The translations under genes and the position numbers were made by a program. From positions 1 through 15,353 of the forward strand of contig JAWXCI010000025.1 of NCBI GenBank assembly GCA_034408895.1: 15,353 bases of DNA. The letters are read 5' to 3'. The notes beneath the pieces are model-generated. The model had not been told where the DNA came from. It ran no database searches and saw only the letters and a program-made list of their open reading frames with translations. Positions 6,081-13,000 of this stretch are shown here, piece after piece. The DNA is from UBA4660 sp034408895. Lineage in GTDB: Bacteria; Bacteroidota; Bacteroidia; Flavobacteriales_D; Sanyastnellaceae. Position 1 is the stretch's first letter. Every line of letters starts with the position of its first letter.

Positions 6081-9000
6081 TCAATGTAATTTTTGAATGA
6101 AAATATCTGTTGTGATTCCCTCGTCAATTTCAACAGTGATACCGCCTTCGAGCGTTTCCACCAGGACCATCTCCCCTGCTAAAATTTGGGCGCGAATATA
6201 TTCGGAATTCAACTCTACTGCTTTGGCAAAAGACTGGTGTGTGAGAATTTTCACACTGATGCGGTCTGTCACTTCCAGTCCGCTCTCTTTGCGCATATTC
6301 TGGATTCGGTTAACAAATTCGCGGGCTATGCCCTCCTGTTTCAGTTCATGGGAAATGGTAATGTCCAAGGCTACAGTTAAGGCACCATCGTTCACCACCT
6401 TCCAGCCGGGAATGTCAACAGGAATAATATCCACATCCTCGCGCAGCAGTTCTATCACACCGCCATCAAAAGGAATCTCGAAACGACCATCCCTTTCTAT
6501 ACTCCTTATTATCGAGTCACCGTTGACCAATGCAAAAGCCTGAACCGCTTTCATGTTCTTGCCACACTTTGCACCAAGGGTCTTGAAATTGAGTTTGAGA
6601 TTTTTTACGATATGAGCTTCCTCTTCAGTCACCAGTTCAAGTTGCTTCACGTTGGTTTCAGCCAAAATCAAATCGCTAACCAACTGGATACGTTCTCTGT
6701 CTTTTTCGTTCAGGATAGGAATACGAATGGATTGCAGCGGCTGCCTCACCCGTATGTTTTCTTTTTTCCTGATGCTCAAAATCATGGAAGAAATTTCTTG
6801 CGCGAAGCCCATACGCTCCTCGAGTTCGAGGTCAATAAGATTCTCTTCTGTTTTAGTGAAGAAGGAAAGGTGAATGCTGTCGTGTTTCAGCGGGCTTCCC
6901 GATTTCTTCGCGCTGTCGCGAACACAATCCGTTAAGTTTTTATACAGCCAATCACTAAAGAAAGGTGCGAATGGAGAGGACAGTTGAGCTACCACATGGA
7001 GGCATTCGTAAAGTGTGTGGTAAGCAGCAAGCTTATCTGCTGTCATTTCGCCTTGCCAGAATCTTCTGCGAGAGAGGCGAACGTACCAATTGCTCAGGTG
7101 TTCATCAACAAAGGCTTCTATGGCGCGGGCAGCAGGGGTCGGATTGTAGTCGTCCAATTCTACTGTGACTAGTTTGATAAGGCTATGAAGTTTGGAGATA
7201 ATCCATTTATCCAGCTCGCTCCTATAAGGAACGGGAGTGATGCTATGCTCATCTATCCTGAAGCCATCAATGTTTGCATAGATGGCAAAAAAAGTATATG
7301 TATTATAGAGTGTACCAAAGAATTTGCGCTGCACTTCGGCAATGCCATCTACATCGAACTTGAGGTTGTCCCACGGTTGGGCATTGGTAATCATATACCA
7401 TCGCGTAGCATCAGGGCCGTACTTCCCTATGGTGGCAAATGGATCAACGGTATTGCCCAGTCGCTTAGACATTTTGTTGCCGTTTTTGTCGAGGACAAGG
7501 CCGTTTGAAATTACGTTTTTATAGGCTACCGAATCGAAACACATAGTGGCTATGGCGTGAAGGGTATAAAACCAGCCGCGTGTCTGGTCAACGCCTTCGG
7601 CTATATAATCTGCGGGAAATGCCTTGCGCTCGTCAATCAATGATTTGTTTTCGAATGGATAGTGCAATTGTGCATACGGCATGGCTCCGCTATCAAACCA
7701 AACGTCTATCAAATCACTTTCACGGAACATTTTCTTGCCAGATGGTGAAACAAGAATGATGTCATCCGCATAAGGTTTGTGCAAGTCAAAAGTGTTGTAG
7801 TTCTCTGTTGAAAAATCATTGGGTGTGAAATCAACTAATGGATTCTTCGACATGAATCCTGCGGCCACTGATTTGTCTATCTCTTTCTTCAACTGATCTG
7901 CGCTTCCGATGCACACTATTTCCACTTCTTCATTTTGTGAAGCAGAATTATCATTCGAAGGAATGTCGTGGCCCTGTGGGTTGGCCTCTCCCCCTTTGAG
8001 GGGCGGTGGGGCTGTAGTCCACAATGGCAGTGGAATTCCCCAAAATCTTGAACGCGATAGGTTCCAGTCATTGGCATTTTCTAGCCAGTTGCCAAAACGG
8101 CCAGTTCCTGTTGCTTCCGGTTTCCAGTTGATGGTGTTGTTGAGTTCCACCATACGGTCGCGCACTTCCGGAATCTTGATGAACCATGAATCAAGCGGAT
8201 AGTAGAGAATCGGTTTATCCGTGCGCCAGCAATGCGGGTAGCTGTGTTCGTACTTCTCCTTTTTGAATAGCTTGTTTTCGTTCTGCAGTTTCAAGACAAT
8301 TCTTTCATCAACGCTGAGATATTCTTTCAGCTCCTTGATTTTCCCTGTTGATTCTAAGATTCCTTTTTGCTTTTCGAACTCAAACTTTTTCTCTTCGTCA
8401 CCCAGGTATGCTTCTTTAACGAACTCCTCACCATAAAGGAACACATCATCCTTCACCTCAGGCAGAAACCTTCCTCTTCTATCCACTAGAGTGAGCGAGC
8501 CAATTCCATTTTGTTTCGCCACCCGAAAGTCATCAGCACCAAAGGATGGCGCGATGTGGACGATACCGGTGCCGTCTTCTGTAGTTACAAAATCACCAAG
8601 TACAACTTTGAAAGCGTCACCGTCTGTTGGTTGCACGAAGGGAAGAAGTTGTTCGTAGCGCAGGCCTTGGAGTTCCCATCCCTTGCATTCGCCAAAAACA
8701 ATGAAGGGAATATTTTTGTCTCCCGCCTTATAGTCTTCGAATTTTAGTTCAGCATTCTTTTCCGGAAAATACTTGTTGAGCAAATCTTTTGCGAGAATTA
8801 CATTGACTCGCTGATGAGAATACTGACTTATTGTTTGAACAAACAAGTAGTCAATTTTACCTCCCACAGCTAAGGCCGTGTTGGAAGGTAGTGTCCATGG
8901 AGTAGTTGTCCAGGCCAAGAAATAAATCTCACCTCCAACCGCTTGACTCAGTATTGAACCCAGATCCTCCACAAGTTCTTCAAATAATTTCTCATTGTCC

Positions 9001-9662
9001 GAATGGTCTTTGAGAAACCGAAACATCGCCACTGCACTCGTATCTCTCACTTCTCGATAACAACCCGGCTGGTTCAACTCATGCGAACTCAATCCAGTCC
9101 CCGCAGCCGGAGAATAAGGCTGAATGCTGTAACCTTTATATAATAGTCCTTTGTTATAGAGTTGTTGTAGCAGCCACCAAACACTTTCAATGTACTTGTT
9201 GTCGTATGTAATGTAGGGCTCACTCATGTCCACCCAATAGCCCATTATGCGCGTCACCTCCTCCCACTTATCCGTGTACTTCATCACCTCTGTGCGGCAG
9301 GCTTTGTTGTAGTCTTCTACCGAAATTTTTTTGCCGATATCTTCTTTGGTAATGCCCAGTGTTTTTTCGACTGCAAGCTCGATAGGCAGGCCGTGCGTGT
9401 CCCAGCCTGCTTTGCGTTTCACCTGTTTTCCTTTTAGGGTTTGGTATCGGCATAAAATGTCTTTAATGGCGCGCGCCATAACATGATGGATACCGGGCAT
9501 GCCATTGGCGCTTGGTGGGCCTTCATAAAAAACAAACGAATTTTTTTCATCGCGCTCAGAAACGGAGCGCTCGAAGATTTTTTCTTTTTCCCAAAAAGCC
9601 ATCACTTCCTCCGCGATTAAGGGAAGGTTGAGGCCTTTGAATTCTCTGTAAAGCTGTGCCAT
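6081..9662 (-). CDS. ileS: Isoleucyl-tRNA synthetase
   Basis: This class I synthetase attaches isoleucine to tRNA-Ile in the cytoplasm. The chosen start is the ATG at 9662 ('MAQLYREFKGLNLP'), giving 1193 residues; a TTG at 9725 would add 21 residues that do not resemble the family. The ATP-binding HIGH region is 'PPSANGMPGIHHV' (~49-61), with GIHH in place of the usual HIGH. The editing domain includes 'WTTTPWTLPSNTALAV'. The KMSKR loop is intact at residues 730-734. The C-terminal part has the long helical anticodon-binding region and extra domain of the IleS2/eukaryote-like type, and lacks the Cys4 zinc finger of E. coli-type enzymes. Residues ~551-577 are an insertion absent from the family consensus as I know it. 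The stop lies 3 bp before the DksA-like gene, so ileS heads the operon leading to lspA. IleS2-like enzymes can be less sensitive to mupirocin, but this cannot be read from sequence alone. Confidence 0.96.
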   Translation of the reverse strand: MAQLYREFKGLNLPLIAEEVMAFWEKEKIFERSVSERDEKNSFVFYEGPPSANGMPGIHHVMARAIKDILCRYQTLKGKQVKRKAGWDTHGLPIELAVEKTLGITKEDIGKKISVEDYNKACRTEVMKYTDKWEEVTRIMGYWVDMSEPYITYDNKYIESVWWLLQQLYNKGLLYKGYSIQPYSPAAGTGLSSHELNQPGCYREVRDTSAVAMFRFLKDHSDNEKLFEELVEDLGSILSQAVGGEIYFLAWTTTPWTLPSNTALAVGGKIDYLFVQTISQYSHQRVNVILAKDLLNKYFPEKNAELKFEDYKAGDKNIPFIVFGECKGWELQGLRYEQLLPFVQPTDGDAFKVVLGDFVTTEDGTGIVHIAPSFGADDFRVAKQNGIGSLTLVDRRGRFLPEVKDDVFLYGEEFVKEAYLGDEEKKFEFEKQKGILESTGKIKELKEYLSVDERIVLKLQNENKLFKKEKYEHSYPHCWRTDKPILYYPLDSWFIKIPEVRDRMVELNNTINWKPEATGTGRFGNWLENANDWNLSRSRFWGIPLPLWTTAPPPLKGGEANPQGHDIPSNDNSASQNEEVEIVCIGSADQLKKEIDKSVAAGFMSKNPLVDFTPNDFSTENYNTFDLHKPYADDIILVSPSGKKMFRESDLIDVWFDSGAMPYAQLHYPFENKSLIDERKAFPADYIAEGVDQTRGWFYTLHAIATMCFDSVAYKNVISNGLVLDKNGNKMSKRLGNTVDPFATIGKYGPDATRWYMITNAQPWDNLKFDVDGIAEVQRKFFGTLYNTYTFFAIYANIDGFRIDEHSITPVPYRSELDKWIISKLHSLIKLVTVELDDYNPTPAARAIEAFVDEHLSNWYVRLSRRRFWQGEMTADKLAAYHTLYECLHVVAQLSSPFAPFFSDWLYKNLTDCVRDSAKKSGSPLKHDSIHLSFFTKTEENLIDLELEERMGFAQEISSMILSIRKKENIRVRQPLQSIRIPILNEKDRERIQLVSDLILAETNVKQLELVTEEEAHIVKNLKLNFKTLGAKCGKNMKAVQAFALVNGDSIIRSIERDGRFEIPFDGGVIELLREDVDIIPVDIPGWKVVNDGALTVALDITISHELKQEGIAREFVNRIQNMRKESGLEVTDRISVKILTHQSFAKAVELNSEYIRAQILAGEMVLVETLEGGITVEIDEGITTDIFIQKLH
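7932..8012. repeat. Candidate in-frame palindromic repeat insertion inside ileS
   Basis: Between 'GIPLPLWTT' and 'EEVEIVCIGS' the ileS frame carries about 81 extra bases (27 codons, 'APPPLKGGEANPQG...SASQN'). Related IleS proteins have only a short turn here, as I recall the family. The extra DNA contains a GC-rich imperfect palindrome, CCCCC TTTGA GGGG (7990-8003), flanked by further C-runs and G-runs. It resembles the short 'CTCCCCCTTTGAGGGG' repeats scattered between genes in some Bacteroidota genomes. The length is a multiple of three and the frame stays open. Boundaries are approximate. Confidence 0.55.
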
Positions 9663-10083
9663 TGACACCCAGTTTTTGGGGGCGCGAAAATAGTTGAACC
9701 TCACTGCTGGTAACTCATTCTCCAATATGCAAGATGGTCCAAGCTCATTTCAAAAATGCCAGTTCGTATTCTTCAATGAATTCACTGCGGTTTCGAGATC
9801 ATGCCTTTCTAAATCTCAATTTTTTCGATGCACCTATCGAAGAAGAATTTTCACACCAACGAAAACCTTTTGCCCAAAGCATAAGTAGAAGGCCTCGCTG
9901 GACTGCGACTAACCATCGCGAAACAGCGGTCAAACCTGACCTGGCTTTAAGTGATATTTTGAACCATAACGCAATGCCATAGCGGCTTTGGCGATTATTC
10001 CGCATCAACGGAAGAAGCATGTGCCAGCCACCATTGGCCAATAAATGATTATGAAAATAGAGCTTATCAAAACAGTCCGGGAA
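9663..10083. other. Intergenic region between divergent ileS operon and giant adhesin gene
   Basis: This ~420-bp gap must hold promoters for both divergent units, but no clear Bacteroidota -33/-7 (TTTG / TAnnTTTG) pair was found. The nearest match is CATTTTTG on the minus strand at about 9748-9755. An inverted repeat, TTCGAT-GCACCT-ATCGAA (9824-9841), is extendable by G-U pairs to about 10 bp and is a possible operator or RNA hairpin. Short open frames exist on both strands (9734-9982 plus; 9799-10131 minus) but show no recognisable domain or start context. Nothing else is identifiable. Confidence 0.5.
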
Positions 10084-13000
10084 ATGAATCCATCTTTTGT
10101 CTTTTCTTCGAAAAACAAGTTTTTCGCACATGCCACCACAGGGTTAATCCTGAGTCTTTCCGTTCCACATTTCTCAGTGGCGCAATTGGTGGTGGATGAT
10201 TTTGCCACCAACGCTGCTATGATTGCGCAGCTGGAAGGAAGCGGCATCAACATTATTGATGCGAGTTTCACTGTTTACGGGACTGCACACACCCGACAAC
10301 TGGGCTTATTCACCAACACGCCCAGTGCTGAACTACCATTAACAAACGGGGTGGTTTTCTCCACCGGATATGGTTCCGATGCAATTGGCCCAAACAATAC
10401 TGGCGGTGGTAACTACACGGATGCAAGTGCCGGCACATATTCCGATCCCGATCTTATTCTGCTGGAAGCAAGCGCTACCAGGGACGTAATTTTTGTGGAA
10501 TTTGATTTCATTCCGAAACTGGACACACTCCAGATCGAATTCGTTTTTGCATCAGAAGAATATCCTGAATGGGTGTGTAGCGGTTACAATGATGCTTTCG
10601 CCTTTTTTGTTAGCGGTCCTGGCATAGCGGGTCCATTTTCTGGCGGTGCTGAAAACTTTGCCCAACTTCCTGATGGCACTTATGTTTCAATTGACAATGT
10701 GAACGATGTGGGCACCTGTGTGCCCAATCACTCCCCATACTACTACAACAACACAGGTGGAGTTTACTTGCAGGCAGATGGATTAACCATTGGTCTTACT
10801 GCTTTTGGCGTGGTACAACCATGTCAGACCTATCACGCAAAAATTATTCTTGCTGATGCAGGGGACAGTGTATGGGATTCATGGGTTTTCCTGAAAGACT
10901 TTTCATCGCTAGGTCAATCAGTGGTCATTGATGCGGACGCCACATTCGGTCAGGCCGTTGAAGGATGTGCTTCAAGTCTTTTTACGGTAACAAGAAGCGG
11001 GGACATTGGTGTTTCGCTTCCGGTTACGTTTACCCTTGGTGGCACAGCCACATTTAACACTGATTACACACTTACCGATTTGATGGGTAACCCATTCAGT
11101 ACTTCTTTCACTTTCGCACCTGGTGAAACGACTAAGAACTTCTGGATACAGCCCGTTGCAGATTGCAATGTGGAAGGTTCAGAATCTGTTGTTATTACTT
11201 ATATCTGGACGGTATGTAGTGAACCATTCAGCGCCACTTCTACATATTCCATTGATGACCCCTGGGTAAACCTGGTATGTCCTTCAAACATCACAGTGAC
11301 GGCACCCTCAGGAACGTGTAGTGCTATAGTGAACTCTTCCTTGCCAACCGGAACTTCAAATTGCAGCATCTCACTTTCAAGAATTGATGGTGGGCCAGCT
11401 TTTGGCAGTTCATGGCCGGTGGGCATTTATACAGTTACTTATCGCGGCTATCCCGGTTCTTATTCTGCCGGAGGCTTGAATTGCATGTATGATGATTGTT
11501 CATTTACCGTAACAGTGAACGACCAGAATGCTCCGACTATCACTTGTCCGGGAAACCAAACTCTCACGATGAACTCATTGTGCCAGGTTACAATTCCGAA
11601 TTACATCGCTTTGGTGACTGCCACCGATATCTGTGATGTTTCTCTCACCATCACACAATCGCCTGTTGCCGGAACAGTTGTAACAGGAGCTGCATCAACA
11701 ACGATAACGATGACGGCCACGGATGATTCAGGCAACTCTGCATCCTGCACATTCCAACTAACAAAAAATGACTTCACCACCGCCATCATTATTTGTCCTT
11801 CGAACATTAATGCGATACCGGGTGTGGGTTTGTGTTATGCAGCAGTAACAGTTCCTGTGCCCTCAGTTACTGATTGCAGCACTTACACTTTGGTAAATAG
11901 TTTTAATGGGACTGGTAACGCAACTGGAAACTATCCGGAAGGAACAACAACTGTTGTTTGGACTGTGACGGATGTTGCCGGCAATGTGAGTACCTGCTCG
12001 CACACAGTAACAGTGAGCCAGTCCACCGCTTATGCGTGGGCAAGTGCAGTAAATGATCCCAACTCATGTGTCACCGCAACTGAGCAGGCATTCTGGCAAA
12101 CCCTCGCAGCCATCACTGCAACGGGGAATGATTTGCTCAAAACCGGTGCTGCCGGTCTTGGCAACAGCAACGCATTTTCATTGAATGATGTGAGCAACAA
12201 CGGTTGGGTAACTATGACAGTGGTTGAAACCAACACGGAAAGATATTTTGGTATCAGCGCGGTTGATGCAGGCAATGGTTCTGGCGGAATTGACTATGCC
12301 ATCCGCTTAAGAAGCAACGGACTGCTTCGCATGTATGAGAATGGCACCAACATGGGTGACTTTGGTGCTTATGCCGCAAACGATGTGTTGAGAATTGCAA
12401 TAGAGAACAACGTAGTAAGGTATTACAGAAACGCAACCTTGCTTTATTCTTCACTTGTAATTCCTGCCAGTGTTCCATTTTTTGTGGACTGCGCAATGAA
12501 CGAAACGAACAGTTCACTCAACGATATTTTCATTATCAATCCATTCTGCGGAACATTCGCTGCGGGTTCATCAGGAATTTCAGGAACACTTGCCTACCAA
12601 TGGTATTTGAATGGAAGTCCTGTTGGAACAAATTCTTCTACATACACAAACTCTTCGCTTGCTGATAATGCGCAGGTGACCGTCACTGTCAGCAATGGTG
12701 GTTTGTGTTCGGAAACTTCTGCGGCTGTTGTAGTTGATGTTCCGGCAATGAGTTGTAGCGGAAGCAACATTACCACTACAACTAGTGGTGGATTGTGTTC
12801 AGCACCGGTCACAATTCCAAATCCCACAGTGACGGGAACATGCACGGGGTATTCCGTTACGAATAATTTTAATGGAACAACCAACGCAAGTGGAACTTAT
12901 CCGCTCGGAACCACTACGGTGGTTTTTACTATTTCTACTTCATGCGGAACTTTTGGAACCTGTTCCATTACTGTGACAGTAAACGATGATGATGCACCAA

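Noticed and set aside
5614..6096. Plus-strand open frame rich in Ala/Gly/Phe opposite the DksA-like gene
   Set aside because: It is the antisense of the Lys/Ala/Pro codons; the minus frame has clear family motifs and fits the operon.
9748..9780. Weak Bacteroidota-type promoter for ileS (TTG ... CATTTTTG, minus strand)
   Set aside because: The -7 element has a mismatch and the spacing to TTG is short (15 nt), so it is not strong enough to annotate.
9734..9982. Possible small gene on the plus strand between ileS and the adhesin
   Set aside because: It has no recognisable domain or initiation context, and an equally long frame runs opposite; a degraded or repeat-derived sequence is as likely.
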